Under the pieces are notes generated by a model. The model did not search any database and had not been told where the DNA came from. It saw only the letters and a program-made list of their open reading frames with translations. DNA of 64,000 nt from Mycolicibacterium goodii (GTDB taxonomy: Bacteria > Actinomycetota > Actinomycetes > Mycobacteriales > Mycobacteriaceae): contig NZ_CP092364.2 of the NCBI RefSeq assembly GCF_022370755.2, positions 2,914,001 to 2,978,000 of the forward strand. Direction: 5' to 3'. Each line of letters begins with the position of its first letter. Within the stretch, counting starts at the first letter, position 1. The translations under genes and the position numbers were made by a program. Shown here one piece after another: positions 53,002-61,866 of this stretch.

Positions 53002-54213
53002 TCACGACGTGTGCACGTCTCGACTCGCCCTCAGCGCTCCGCGCCGGGCCGCCGCCCAGACTGCACAGCCGAGGACCGACATGGCTGCGCCCGCCACCGT
53101 GATCGCCGACCACCCGCCGACGCTCCACAGCACCGCAGCGGCCAGCGACCCGACTGTTCCCCCAACGAAATTGGCGGTGACGTAGGCGGTGTTGACCCGG
53201 CTGCGCGCCTCCTGTGCCACCACGAACACGCGTGATTGGTTCAGGATGTTGAGGCCCTGAACGGAGACGTCGAGGACGACGGCCGCGACGATGATCCCGA
53301 TCAGAAGATTGTGGGACACCGCCGCGACCGCCCATGCAGCGAGCCCGAGGCACCAGCACGCTCCCGTGGCTGCCACGTTCCGGCCGCGATCGTGCAGGCG
53401 CCCGGCGCCCTGTGCGGCAAGTGCGCCGACCAGACCCGCAACGCCGACCAGGCCGATCTGCCATGCGGTGAAGTCATACGGCGCACCGCTGAGCAGGAAG
53501 GTCAGCGCGGTCCAGAACATCGTGAACATGGCGAACCCGAGGGCTCCCAGCACAAGGGTGACCCGTACGGTCGGCTCCCGCACAGCCAGTGCCAGCACCG
53601 AACCGAGCAGCTTCGGATACGCGACGCGGGTGGTGGGCGGCACCCGTGGAACGGCAGCGGCGAGCACGAGGGCCAGGGCCGCAGTGATCGCCGCAGCGAT
53701 CGCGAAGACAGCGCGCCAACCCCAGGCACCCGCGATGACACCGCCGGCAATTCGGGAGACCAAGATGCCGGTGACGAGACCCGAAACTACGATCCCGACC
53801 ACGCGTCCACGGCTACGGTCATCGGCGAGATCACCCGCCAGCGGGGTCAACAGCTGACCTGACACCGTGGTCAGCCCCAGCGCGAGACTTGCCACTGCAA
53901 GCGCCGACAGGGTCGGCGCCACCGCACACCAGGTCAGCGCAGCCGCCGACAGCAACATCAAGGTCGGGATCAGGCGGCGGCGGTCGCGACTGTCGCCGAG
54001 CGGCACAAGCAGCAGCACGCCTAGCGAGTAGCCGATCTGCGTCGCCGTGACGAGGAAACCGGCATGCCCTACGTCGGTGTGCAAGCTGACGCCGATGACG
54101 TTCAGTAGCGGCTGGGTGTAGTACAGGTTGCCGACTGCCATTGCGCCGGCGAGCGCAAAGAGGACCGTCAGACGAGTCGACATGCCGCGGTGCTGGAGAT
54201 CCTCCGCTGTCAT
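53002..54213 (-). CDS. MFS transporter
   Basis: A 403-residue, 12-helix major-facilitator protein. N-terminal motifs include GNLYYTQPLL near residue 28 and motif A as PLGDSRDRRRLIP near 72. The family resembles the Nmp/arabinose-efflux type permeases that export small molecules. The ATG overlaps the stop of the SRPBCC gene (ATGA), and the SDR precedes that by 26 bases, so three genes form one operon. An exporter for the product of the SDR is possible. Confidence 0.88.
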   Translation of the reverse strand: MTAEDLQHRGMSTRLTVLFALAGAMAVGNLYYTQPLLNVIGVSLHTDVGHAGFLVTATQIGYSLGVLLLVPLGDSRDRRRLIPTLMLLSAAALTWCAVAPTLSALAVASLALGLTTVSGQLLTPLAGDLADDRSRGRVVGIVVSGLVTGILVSRIAGGVIAGAWGWRAVFAIAAAITAALALVLAAAVPRVPPTTRVAYPKLLGSVLALAVREPTVRVTLVLGALGFAMFTMFWTALTFLLSGAPYDFTAWQIGLVGVAGLVGALAAQGAGRLHDRGRNVAATGACWCLGLAAWAVAAVSHNLLIGIIVAAVVLDVSVQGLNILNQSRVFVVAQEARSRVNTAYVTANFVGGTVGSLAAAVLWSVGGWSAITVAGAAMSVLGCAVWAAARRGALRASRDVHTS

Positions 54214-54656
54214 GCTGGTGCGGTGACGCGCAGGACGCGCTCGAGTTCTGCCAGACAGTCACGGAAGATCCCGTTGCGCACCCAATCCACGATGGAATCC
54301 GCGTCACCGATGACGTCGAATGAAGCGGTCCAGGTAACGAAACACGCTTCCTGGTCGGAGATCTCGTGAACGGTGATGGTCGCGGTGTAATTCTGCACCG
54401 GCGCATCACCGCCGACGACGTCGTATGTGACACGTCGATCACGATCCGACAGCTCGACGAGCCGTTCCACGACCACCGTTCCGTCGTCGATGTGGTTGGT
54501 GCGCAGGGCGCCGACCTCTCGCCGGCCGCCCGGCGGGTCCAGTTCGCTCGCTGTGACGAAGGGAAACCAGACAGGGAGGGATCCGAAGTCGCCGACGATC
54601 TTCCACACGCCGGCTGCCGGTGCGGCGATGATCCTGCTGTAATAAACGTTGGGCAT
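54210..54656 (-). CDS. SRPBCC-family (START-like) protein
   Basis: A 148-residue protein of the polyketide cyclase/SRPBCC superfamily, translated from the ATG at 54656 with GGAG six bases upstream. Typical features: an N-terminal strand (NVYYSRIIAAPAAGVWKIVG), FGSLPVWFPFV near 26, and a C-terminal helix (VRNGIFRDCLAELERVL). The fold holds a hydrophobic ligand; members bind, cyclise or hydrate small molecules. It is coupled to the SDR upstream and MFS gene downstream. Ligand unknown. Confidence 0.87.
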   Translation of the reverse strand: MPNVYYSRIIAAPAAGVWKIVGDFGSLPVWFPFVTASELDPPGGRREVGALRTNHIDDGTVVVERLVELSDRDRRVTYDVVGGDAPVQNYTATITVHEISDQEACFVTWTASFDVIGDADSIVDWVRNGIFRDCLAELERVLRVTAPA

Positions 54657-54682
54657 GAGGGTCTCCTGAGAACTCGTCGCGG

Positions 54683-55558
54683 TCAAGCGGCACCGACGGT
54701 GCGGGTGCCACTGGTCGATTCGGCGGGGCTGGTTGAGAAATCGGTCGATTCGGCGATGGCCCGCCAGCGTCCCAGCTCTTGGCAGACATCGAGCAGCTTG
54801 CGTTCGACTCTGGCCACGCAGTCGCGTCCGAGCTGAACGCGCAGGGGAGCCGGATCGGCGGCGGCGACAGCCAGGATCGCGGCTGCCGCCTTGTCAGGAT
54901 CGCCGGGCTGGTGACCATCGAGGGCGGCGAACGCGGTGCGTGCTGCGCCCGCGGTATCGGCGTAGGCGTCGATCTCGGTGGCCGCGAATCGGACGCTACG
55001 CGGTGAAAGGAAATCCGTGCGGAAAGCTCCTGGTTCGATGACGGTCGCCGATACACCACTGCCCCTCAGCTCGAGGGCGAGCGCTTCGGTGATCGCCTCG
55101 ACGGCGAATTTCGTCGCACCGTAGAGCCCGGATGACGCGACGGCGGCGAAGCCTCCGACAGACCCGATGTTGAGGATGCGGCCGCGACCACGGGCCCGCA
55201 TGTGTGGCAGGACCGCGCGAGTCATCCGGTGCAGCCCGAAGACGTTGACCTCGAACATGTCTCGTGTCTCAGTGTCGGTGAGTTCTTCGACGGCGCCCAG
55301 GACGCTGTAGCCGGCATTGTTCACCAGGACATCGATGCCTCCGTGGCGTTTGGCCGTGGCGTCGGCGACCGCGCTCACTTGCGCGGAGTTGGTGACATCC
55401 AGATCGATCACGGTGAGCGCATCACTGTGCGGCAGTTCGGCTGCGGCAGCGGGGACGTTTCGTGCGCCCGCAACGACGGTGTGTCCCTCAGCCAGTGCGG
55501 CCCGTGCGATCGCACTGCCGAGTCCACGTGATGCACCGGTGATCAGCCAAACAGCCAT
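54683..55558 (-). CDS. SDR-family oxidoreductase
   Basis: A 291-residue classical SDR starting at the ATG at 55558 with AAGGAGA upstream. Cofactor motif TGASRGLGSA near residue 7, NNAG near 82, catalytic Ser/Tyr-x-x-x-Lys in IGSVGGFAAVASSG and YGATKFA near 137-156. The basic residue after the glycine motif (GASRGLG, then GARN) suggests NADP. It leads an operon with the SRPBCC and MFS genes. The substrate is not evident. Confidence 0.9.
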   Translation of the reverse strand: MAVWLITGASRGLGSAIARAALAEGHTVVAGARNVPAAAAELPHSDALTVIDLDVTNSAQVSAVADATAKRHGGIDVLVNNAGYSVLGAVEELTDTETRDMFEVNVFGLHRMTRAVLPHMRARGRGRILNIGSVGGFAAVASSGLYGATKFAVEAITEALALELRGSGVSATVIEPGAFRTDFLSPRSVRFAATEIDAYADTAGAARTAFAALDGHQPGDPDKAAAAILAVAAADPAPLRVQLGRDCVARVERKLLDVCQELGRWRAIAESTDFSTSPAESTSGTRTVGAA

Positions 55559-55740
55559 TTGGGTCTCCTTCCCACTCCCTGCATTGGGCGCCGGCTCATG
55601 CCGACACCGACAATGATTCGTTGCCGCCGTGGCTGATGTCTTCCCTGCTGGCACAACAAGGCACGTGCCGGTCAGCCCCCGGCGGGCTGTGGGGTTTTCC
55701 CGATGCAACCTGTTCTATGCCGTGCGCTGCGGCGCGGCGG

Positions 55741-56391
55741 TCAGCCTCTCAGGAATGTGAGGACCGCCAGCACCCGTCGATGCTGGTCGGTGTTGGCCTG
55801 GGACAAGCCGAGTTTGACGAAGATGTTCGTGACATGGCGCTCCACCGCGGGAACCGTGACCGACAATCGCGCCGCGATTCCGGTGTTCGAATGTCCTTCG
55901 GCCATCAGCCCGAGCACTTCACGTTCTCGCGGTGTCAGAGTGTGCAGTGGGTCGTGCGGTCGTCCGCGTCGCACCAGGCACGTCACGACATCGGGATCGA
56001 GCACCGACTCCCCGACCGACACTCGTCGCACAGCATCATTGAGGATGTCCGGATCGGCGATCTTCTCTTTCAGCAGATACCCGACACCTTGCGGGCGATC
56101 CCCGACAAGCGTCAGCGCGTAGTCATCCTCCAGGTACTGCGACAAGACAATCACAGCCGTCTCCGGGTGGCGTCCACGAATGTCGACAGCCGCGGCCAAA
56201 CCGTCCTCGCTGCAGCTAGGCGGCATCTCGATGTCGGTGACGACGACATCGGGCCGATGGATGTCGACCTGCACAAGTAATTCAACCGCGTCGGCGGCGA
56301 CCGCGAGGACACGATGTCCGCCGCGCTCGAGGACGCGCACCACACCTTCCCGGATGAGGGAATGGTCATCGGCGACAACGACTGTGGCCAC
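55741..56391 (-). CDS. NarL/LuxR-family response regulator
   Basis: A 216-residue response regulator. I chose the GTG at 56391, which has AGGAG six bases upstream. The receiver domain has acidic residues D8-D9, phospho-acceptor D53 in VTDIEMP and K108 in YLLKEK. The LuxR helix-turn-helix covers LTPREREVLGLMAEGHSNTG near residues 148-190. It starts 10 bases after the histidine-kinase stop, so the two form a cognate pair. Targets are unknown; the adjacent SDR operon in the same orientation is one candidate. Confidence 0.92.
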   Translation of the reverse strand: MATVVVADDHSLIREGVVRVLERGGHRVLAVAADAVELLVQVDIHRPDVVVTDIEMPPSCSEDGLAAAVDIRGRHPETAVIVLSQYLEDDYALTLVGDRPQGVGYLLKEKIADPDILNDAVRRVSVGESVLDPDVVTCLVRRGRPHDPLHTLTPREREVLGLMAEGHSNTGIAARLSVTVPAVERHVTNIFVKLGLSQANTDQHRRVLAVLTFLRG

Positions 56392-56401
56392 GCTCAGCTC
56401 C

Positions 56402-57511
56402 TCACGACGCCGGCAGAGACGAAGACGGGCGTACGGGCGCACTGCGTCGCGGTAACCGCACACATATCGTCGTGCCACGACGGGGCGGTGACGTGATGCT
56501 CAGTTCACCGCCCATGGCGGTGACGCGGTCAGCCATGCCGACGAGGCCGAGACCACGTCCGGGCGTCGCTCCGCCGCAACCGTCGTCTCGCACCGTGATC
56601 TGCAGAGTGTCTGCGTCGCCGTCGACGTCCACTTCGACGACGGTGGCGCAGGCGTGCTTGACGACATTCGTCAGGGCCTCGGCCACCACAAAATAGGCGC
56701 ACGACTCGATCTCGGCGGCGGCACCCCCGTAGTCGTGCGCTGTCACGCTCGTCGGCACGGCCGTCCGCGCGCTCAGCGAGCGCAGGGCCGGGACAAGCCC
56801 GCGAGTATTGAGGATCGTGGGATGTATACCGGCCGCCAGGTCCCGCAATTCGGTGATCGCATGGCGAGCCTCGGCCATGGCGTCCATCAGCATGCTGTCG
56901 AGCGCTTCGAGTTCGGAGGGCACGTGTTCGCGTGTGAGCTGAAGCGCCAGCAGAACATTGAGCATTCGTTGCTGAGCACCGTCATGTAGGTCGCGGGCGA
57001 TCTGCCTGCGCGCCGATGTCGCGGCCTCGAGAATGCGCCGCTGCGCCGCCAGCGATTCGGCGGCACGAATCTCGGCGGCGTCACGGGCTCGCCGGGCCTC
57101 CTCCGCAGCGTGCCGCTCCGTCAGATCAGTGAACGCGAACACCGCACCGATGTCGCCATCGACCTCGAACGGTGCACACCACCACGTTGTCGGGAACATC
57201 GAACCGTCGGCCCGCACGAACCACTCATGGGTGCCGTGTGCCGCCACGCCGGCGCGCGTCGCAGCCAACAAGCGGCATTCGTCTGTGGGGATGGGGGTGC
57301 CATCTGGGCGGCGGTGATGCCAGGTCTGATGGCTCGGCAGGCCGATCATGTCTTCCGGATGGTCATAGCCGAACCCGCGCGCAGCGGCATTGTTGGCGAA
57401 GACCACACGGCCCTCGTGATCCACCACGAAAACCGGCTGCGGTGCTACGGACAGGACCCGCTGCTCAAGCGACGCGGAAACCGGACCACTCTGCACACGC
57501 CCCTCCGTCAC
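56402..57511 (-). CDS. PAS-domain sensor histidine kinase (NarX-like)
   Basis: A 369-residue kinase without membrane helices, so it senses inside the cell. A PAS domain (PQPVFVVDHEGRVVFANNAA, residues about 20-135) is followed by a short coiled coil, the HisKA_3 phospho-acceptor H176 in ARDLHDGAQQRML, and the HATPase domain with N-box EALTNVVKH near 275 and GRGLGLVGMADRV near 325. The ATG is at 57511. It phosphorylates the adjacent LuxR-type regulator. The PAS ligand is unknown. Confidence 0.92.
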   Translation of the reverse strand: MTEGRVQSGPVSASLEQRVLSVAPQPVFVVDHEGRVVFANNAAARGFGYDHPEDMIGLPSHQTWHHRRPDGTPIPTDECRLLAATRAGVAAHGTHEWFVRADGSMFPTTWWCAPFEVDGDIGAVFAFTDLTERHAAEEARRARDAAEIRAAESLAAQRRILEAATSARRQIARDLHDGAQQRMLNVLLALQLTREHVPSELEALDSMLMDAMAEARHAITELRDLAAGIHPTILNTRGLVPALRSLSARTAVPTSVTAHDYGGAAAEIESCAYFVVAEALTNVVKHACATVVEVDVDGDADTLQITVRDDGCGGATPGRGLGLVGMADRVTAMGGELSITSPPRRGTTICVRLPRRSAPVRPSSSLPAS

Positions 57512-57773
57512 AGACAGCTCCTGAATCCATGCCAGGCTACCCGCCGATCAGGCGAGCGCAACGGGCACAGCTGCACAGGCGATGGCGGCGAGCTCGACCG
57601 CGCTGAGCCGTGTCACTGCCCGAAACCACCGACGCCCTCATGGCCCCAAGCGCAACCACTCAGCTTACTGCCCAACACATCGCCACGATGCCGCTTCAGA
57701 AAACAAAACCCGGCGATCGATGGGCACGTATTGCCTTGTTGCCCTGGTGGTTTCACCGCACTACCCTGCCGAC

Positions 57774-58103
57774 ATGGGATACATGGTTCCCGATCACCCG
57801 ACGGACACCAGGGCCGCGGCCCTCGATGTAATTGTGCGCTGGGCCGAGCATCTCCCCCAGCCGGGCATCCATGCCGCCCTGCGGGAACTTGCGATGGACC
57901 TCGACGCCGAGGCCGCCTTCGACGGCCTCGGCTGGGATGATGCACGCGGCCTGGCACAGTGGGTGGTGATGACCGTGCTGACCGGCACCGAGATCCCCGC
58001 CACGGTAGATCCGCCGTGGAGCGATCCGGCCGCGGTGGCGCACAGCATCGACATCTGCCGGCCCCTGGCGCACCACGTGAGGATGACGATCGGCGGGCAG
58101 TGA
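57774..58103 (+). CDS. Small conserved hypothetical protein
   Basis: A 109-residue protein starting at the ATG at 57774 (57783 is another choice). It is helical and acidic in the middle (LPQPGIHAALRELAMDLDAE, GWDDARGLAQWVVMTVLTG) with Trp and Pro near the C-terminus. No domain is recognised. It is divergent from the histidine kinase and precedes another small gene by 34 bases, with which it may form a unit. Confidence 0.6.
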   Translation: MGYMVPDHPTDTRAAALDVIVRWAEHLPQPGIHAALRELAMDLDAEAAFDGLGWDDARGLAQWVVMTVLTGTEIPATVDPPWSDPAAVAHSIDICRPLAHHVRMTIGGQ

Positions 58104-58137
58104 CCCGCGCCGACCCATTCGAACATATGATCGATGC

Positions 58138-58443
58138 ATGGGCGACATGCAGGCGATCGGCTACGGCGGGCAGCCTGTCCAGGAGATCTTCCGCGTGGTG
58201 CGGCCACCGACGGCCGTTCTCGTCGATCTCGTCGCCTTGTTCCCTCGCGAACCGCACTGCCAGGGCCGCTACAACCCCCGCGGCTTGCAGATGAACCGGA
58301 TCGTCGAGGGCAAGCTGACCTGCTGGGCGTTGTGCGAGCAGGGCCAGTGGTGGGGCCTGGTCACCTACCCCATCCGGTACGGCGCCACGACGAAGAACGT
58401 CACGCACTGGATCCCGGCGTGGGTGCTCAAACCCAAGCGCTGA
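58138..58443 (+). CDS. Small conserved hypothetical protein
   Basis: A 101-residue protein rich in Trp and Arg (FPREPHCQGRYNPRG, WALCEQGQWWGLVTYPIRYG, THWIPAWVLKPKR). It has three cysteines but no clear metal site and no signal peptide. A compact beta domain is likely. It follows the 57774 gene on the same strand and is convergent with the frameshifted membrane-protein gene. Function unknown. Confidence 0.6.
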   Translation: MGDMQAIGYGGQPVQEIFRVVRPPTAVLVDLVALFPREPHCQGRYNPRGLQMNRIVEGKLTCWALCEQGQWWGLVTYPIRYGATTKNVTHWIPAWVLKPKR

Positions 58444-58452
58444 GCCGGACGC

Positions 58453-58925
58453 TCAGTGGAGAATCTGCCGCTCCGTGGTCCACCGGCCCAGAGGCGAGCG
58501 CCAGGTGATCTCGACGCGCACCTCTCCACTACCGGAGCCGGCCAGCTCCACCGCCACTCCCGGGGTTCGGTCGTCCTTCCCGCGCGACGCCGGCACCGAG
58601 CTCACCGTCTGTTCGGCCACGCCGTCGGAGTTCGACGCGGTGACCGTCACCGACCGCGCCTCGTCGCGGCCGACGTTGACGACGCGGATCCGGTCATCCC
58701 CGACGCGCTTCACGTCCCAGGCGACGAACGATTTCTCGGAGGCCAGGTCATACGCCCGTGCTGCCTCGTGGCGCGCCTGTTCGACAGAGACTTGAGCTCG
58801 GCCTGACCGGAAAGCACCCGGCCGATCAAGACCTCGGTACGCCAAACGGACGCGGCCACCACCAGCAACACCGGCCAGAGCCAGAGCACCGACACAAAAG
58901 ACCGCAGAAAGAACTCGCCCACCAC
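58453..58925 (-). pseudogene. Membrane-anchored hypothetical protein, split by a one-base frameshift
   Basis: A first frame starting at a GTG (58922 or 58925) gives GEFFLRSFVSVLWLWPVLLV and RTEVLIGRVLSGQAE, an N-terminal membrane helix. Near 58800 the sense passes to a second frame, QVSVEQARHEAARAYDLASE through VRVEITWRSPLGRWTTERQI, a beta-rich outer domain. Adding one base restores a protein of about 157 residues. The two parts together look like one single-pass protein, so the gene is either broken or misread. I cannot name the family. Confidence 0.6.
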
Positions 58926-59135
58926 GCCAGGAACCCTACTGGCCGTCACGGACGCCGACTGATGTTGACGGCACGGCAAATACTCGGGGCGCGGCCACGG
59001 TGCGCGGATCGCCATGTCGGGCCACCGCTTGTCACCGCCGAGCGGCAAGCGCACCGCATCGTCGCGGTTTACCCTGTCACGGGCACCGCACCGGGCCCGC
59101 TGCTTGTCGTCATGACCGATACCGGAGACTCATAC

Positions 59136-59618
59136 ATGGCCGTCGTCGTCGTAGGAAACCCCAAGCCGAACTCACGCACCCGCGCGGCCGCCGAGCTGGT
59201 CGCCGAGAAACTGACCGGCTCGGCGCCCAAGCACGTCATCGATGTCGTCGACCTCGGTGCCGGACTGCTGGGCTGGGGTGACCCGAACGTCGCCGAGGCC
59301 AAGAACGTCGTGAAAGCCGCCGACGTCCTCGTGGTCGCCTCGCCGACGTACAAGGCCACCTACACCGGCCTGCTCAAGCTGTTCCTGGACCAGTTCGGCC
59401 AGGGCGAGTTGGGCCAGGTCACGACGTTCCCCTTGATGCTGGGCGGCTCGTGGGCGCACGCGCTGGCCCCCGAGTTGACGCTGCGGCCGGTTCTGGTCGA
59501 GATCGGCGCGAGCGTGCCCGCCCCGAGCCTGTACCTGCTGGACTCGGACTACGAGACCGCTGCCGAACTGGAGAGCTGGCTGCAGATCGCGCGCAAGTTC
59601 GTTCCCCCGGGGTCCTGA
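59136..59618 (+). CDS. NADPH-dependent FMN reductase
   Basis: A 160-residue flavodoxin-like reductase of the SsuE/MsuE group. I chose the ATG at 59136 (GGAG nine bases upstream); 59112 is another start. FMN phosphate contacts appear in GNPKPNSRTRAAAEL near residue 8, and the second flavin loop in SPTYKATYTGLLKLFLDQFG near 70, then PLMLGGSWAHAL near 100. It supplies reduced flavin to two-component monooxygenases, none of which is seen nearby. A clear hairpin follows it. Confidence 0.9.
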   Translation: MAVVVVGNPKPNSRTRAAAELVAEKLTGSAPKHVIDVVDLGAGLLGWGDPNVAEAKNVVKAADVLVVASPTYKATYTGLLKLFLDQFGQGELGQVTTFPLMLGGSWAHALAPELTLRPVLVEIGASVPAPSLYLLDSDYETAAELESWLQIARKFVPPGS

Positions 59619-59631
59619 CGACACGAAGGGC

Positions 59632-59665
59632 GAAAAGGCGATATCGCATGCGGTATCGCCTTTCG
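59632..59665 (+). terminator. Hairpin terminator after the FMN reductase gene
   Basis: A ten-base perfect stem (aaaggcgata at 59634-59643 with its complement at 59654-59663), extended outward by cg/cg with one bulged A, starts 15 bases after the stop codon. The loop is ten bases and itself contains a cgcatgcg palindrome. Confidence 0.8.
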
Positions 59666-59852
59666 GAAGTGATCCCTGCCGGCAGAGACCATGAGATCCG
59701 CGCCGCCACGAACAAGACTTGTGGTGAGTTCTGGTGAAGCTGTGAGCCTTTGGTGAGAATCCCGCCTTCAGGCCTGTCTCACGCGGCCCACCCGGACAAC
59801 TCGTGGCAATACTGGAGGCTCCCCGCAGCAACACGGAACGAAGGGAGCGCTG

Positions 59853-60665
59853 ATGGCCCACGAGACCGTGGACGAGCTCCCCGGGTGGGACGAGCACCTG
59901 CCACACTTCTCGACACACGAAAAAGGCGACCGCATCACCACGCTGCCGTTCGGACCGTCACTGCTGACGTTTTTCGCCGTCGTCTCCGGTCTGCTGTACG
60001 TCCCCGCAGGTGTGGGCGGCGTGCTGTTCTTCAACTCGTTACGGCAGCACACATCCCAGTTCATCTGGTGGCTGGGCGTGCTGTACATCCTCTACACATT
60101 CCTGCCGTTGTTGGTGTCCGGCATCGTCACCGACGAGGCCACGAAGGTTGTCGGGCAACGCTGGACGGCCAAACGCATCGCCACCGTCCCGGCCTTGGCC
60201 GGCACGGGACTGGGGATCCTGGGCGCCGCGATATGGATCGGCGGGCCCACCGGCGGCTGGGTCGCCCTGGCCGCCGCGGCGTGCGGTGTCATCGCCGCGA
60301 TCGTCACGCTCTGCGCCTGGCGCGGAATCCGATACACGCGCAAGCGTCACGCGTGGATCAGCTGGATGCAGCAATACGGCACCCGCACAACGGGGTTCCT
60401 GCGCGAGGTCAAGTTCCTCAGCAGATGGATCGACGGCAAGCCGGTGTTCACCGTGGTCGTCGAATTCCCCACCGAGCATGGCGCACAACGGGTCACGGCG
60501 AGCATGGTGACCACCACGCGCCGCGTACCACGCGCGGGCACCGCGATGGTGGTCACCCACAGGCCGGGAACCACAGGGGCCGACGTGCTGATCGACCTCG
60601 ACCACACTCGGCAGCCGCGGTTCGACCCCAATTCCGCGAAATACACCCAGCCGAGCGGAAACTAA
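59853..60665 (+). CDS. Multi-pass membrane protein of unknown function
   Basis: A 270-residue protein with four predicted helices (LLTFFAVVSGLLYVPAGVGG, FIWWLGVLYILYTFLPLLV, IATVPALAGTGLGILGAAIW, WVALAAAACGVIAAIVTLCA) and a C-terminal soluble domain (KPVFTVVVEFPTEHGAQRV, TGADVLIDLDHTRQPRFDPN) that may lie in the cytoplasm. The N-terminus is acidic and His-rich. No family is recognised. Its stop overlaps the stop of the convergent DAHP synthase gene by three to four bases. Confidence 0.65.
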   Translation: MAHETVDELPGWDEHLPHFSTHEKGDRITTLPFGPSLLTFFAVVSGLLYVPAGVGGVLFFNSLRQHTSQFIWWLGVLYILYTFLPLLVSGIVTDEATKVVGQRWTAKRIATVPALAGTGLGILGAAIWIGGPTGGWVALAAAACGVIAAIVTLCAWRGIRYTRKRHAWISWMQQYGTRTTGFLREVKFLSRWIDGKPVFTVVVEFPTEHGAQRVTASMVTTTRRVPRAGTAMVVTHRPGTTGADVLIDLDHTRQPRFDPNSAKYTQPSGN

Positions 60666-61714
60666 CGCCGGGCGAGCTCGCGCAGCACAAGATCGGTTGC
60701 GTCCCAATCCATGCACTTGTCGGTGACGGACTGGCCGTAGGTCAGCGTCTCTGCGTCCGGGCTCTGCGCACCACCGACGAGGAAGCTCTCCAGCATCACA
60801 CCGCTGATCGGCTGACCGTCACGCACCATCTGGGCGACCTCGGTCGCGACGACGGCCTGGCGGATGTGGTCCTTGCCGGAATTGGCGTGGCTGCAATCGA
60901 TCACGACGCGACCGGGCAGTCCCGCCTTGGCCAGCTTGGCGGCCGCGGCCTGCACCGACTCGGCGTCGTAATTGGGTCCCCGGGTGCCGCCGCGCAGGAT
61001 CACGTGGCAGTCCTCGTTGCCGGCGGTGCTCACCACGGCGCCGCGGCCCATGTCGTCCATGCCGAAGAACACGTGCTCGGCCGCGGCGGATTTCGCGCCG
61101 TCCACGGCGACCTGGACGTTGCCGTCGGTGCCGTTCTTGAAGCCCACCGGCATCGACAGCCCGGACGCCAGCTGCCGGTGAACCTGCGACTCGGTGGTGC
61201 GGGCGCCGATCGCTCCCCAGGCGACGGCGTCGGCGATGTACTGCGGGCTGGTCGGTTCCAGGAACTCACACCCGACGGGCAGGCCGATGTCGATGATGTC
61301 GAGCAGCAGTCGGCGCGCGATGCGCAGGCCGCGGGCGACATCGAAGGTGCCGTCCATGTCCGGGTCGTTGATCAGGCCCTTCCAGCCGATGGTGGTGCGC
61401 GGCTTCTCGAAGTACACGCGCATCACGATCTTGACGGTGTCGTCGAGTTCGTCTGCCACCTTGACCAGCCGGCTCGCGTAGTCGAGCGCGGCCGCCGGAT
61501 CGTGCACCGAGCACGGGCCCACCACAACCAGCAGACGATCGTCGCGGCCGGCGAGGATATCGGCGACCTCCTCGCGGTCGGCGGCCACCCGCTCAGCGCG
61601 GCGGGCACCGAGCGGGAACTCGGTGAGCACGTCGTGCGGGCTGGGAATCGCGCTGAAACTGCGGATACGCCGGTCCGACGTCGCGGGCGGGTTGGCGATC
61701 TGCGCCAGATTCAT
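60662..61714 (-). CDS. 3-deoxy-7-phosphoheptulonate (DAHP) synthase, class I (AroF/G/H type)
   Basis: A 350-residue enzyme joining phosphoenolpyruvate and erythrose 4-phosphate, the first step of aromatic amino acid synthesis. Class I motifs are clear: VVGPCSVHDP near residue 65, RVYFEKPRTTIGWKG near 98, GARTTESQVHRQLASGLSMP near 172, CHVILRGG near 239 and VIDCSHANSGKD near 268. An N-terminal extension typical of feedback-controlled forms is present. Mycobacteria normally rely on a class II enzyme, so this would be an additional isozyme. Its leader has the features of an aromatic-amino-acid attenuator (61772-61895). Confidence 0.94.
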   Translation of the reverse strand: MNLAQIANPPATSDRRIRSFSAIPSPHDVLTEFPLGARRAERVAADREEVADILAGRDDRLLVVVGPCSVHDPAAALDYASRLVKVADELDDTVKIVMRVYFEKPRTTIGWKGLINDPDMDGTFDVARGLRIARRLLLDIIDIGLPVGCEFLEPTSPQYIADAVAWGAIGARTTESQVHRQLASGLSMPVGFKNGTDGNVQVAVDGAKSAAAEHVFFGMDDMGRGAVVSTAGNEDCHVILRGGTRGPNYDAESVQAAAAKLAKAGLPGRVVIDCSHANSGKDHIRQAVVATEVAQMVRDGQPISGVMLESFLVGGAQSPDAETLTYGQSVTDKCMDWDATDLVLRELARR

Positions 61715-61771
61715 GGTGGGGTGCCTTCCTGGTGGTGGGCACCTGCTGAGTCCGGCGCCCTTTTACGACGA

Positions 61772-61866
61772 AAGGCAGCGACCGATGGTCAGCTGCCTTG
61801 GGCTCCGGGTGGATGCGTGCTTGATGCTGCGCTTTATCGGCTCCGCCCGGAGCCTAGATAAAGCGC
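61772..61866 (-). promoter_or_regulatory. Probable transcription attenuator in the DAHP synthase leader
   Basis: Three RNA segments can pair in exclusive ways. Hairpin 1:2 (61829-61866) has a ten-pair outer stem gcgctttatc/gataaagcgc and an inner stem ggctccg/cggagcc. Terminator-like hairpin 3:4 (61772-61799) has stems aaggcagc/gctgcctt and gacc/ggtc with a three-base loop. Segment 2 can instead pair with segment 4 (gctgcgcttt at 61826-61835 versus aaaggcagc at 61771-61779, one bulge), which would break hairpin 3:4. Arm 1 is the coding sequence of the Trp-Arg-Phe codons of the leader peptide. Confidence 0.7.

Noticed and set aside
55673..55689. Hairpin cagccc/gggctg followed by a T-rich run on the plus strand
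   Set aside because: It would terminate plus-strand transcripts, but the genes on both sides are on the minus strand, so no role is evident.
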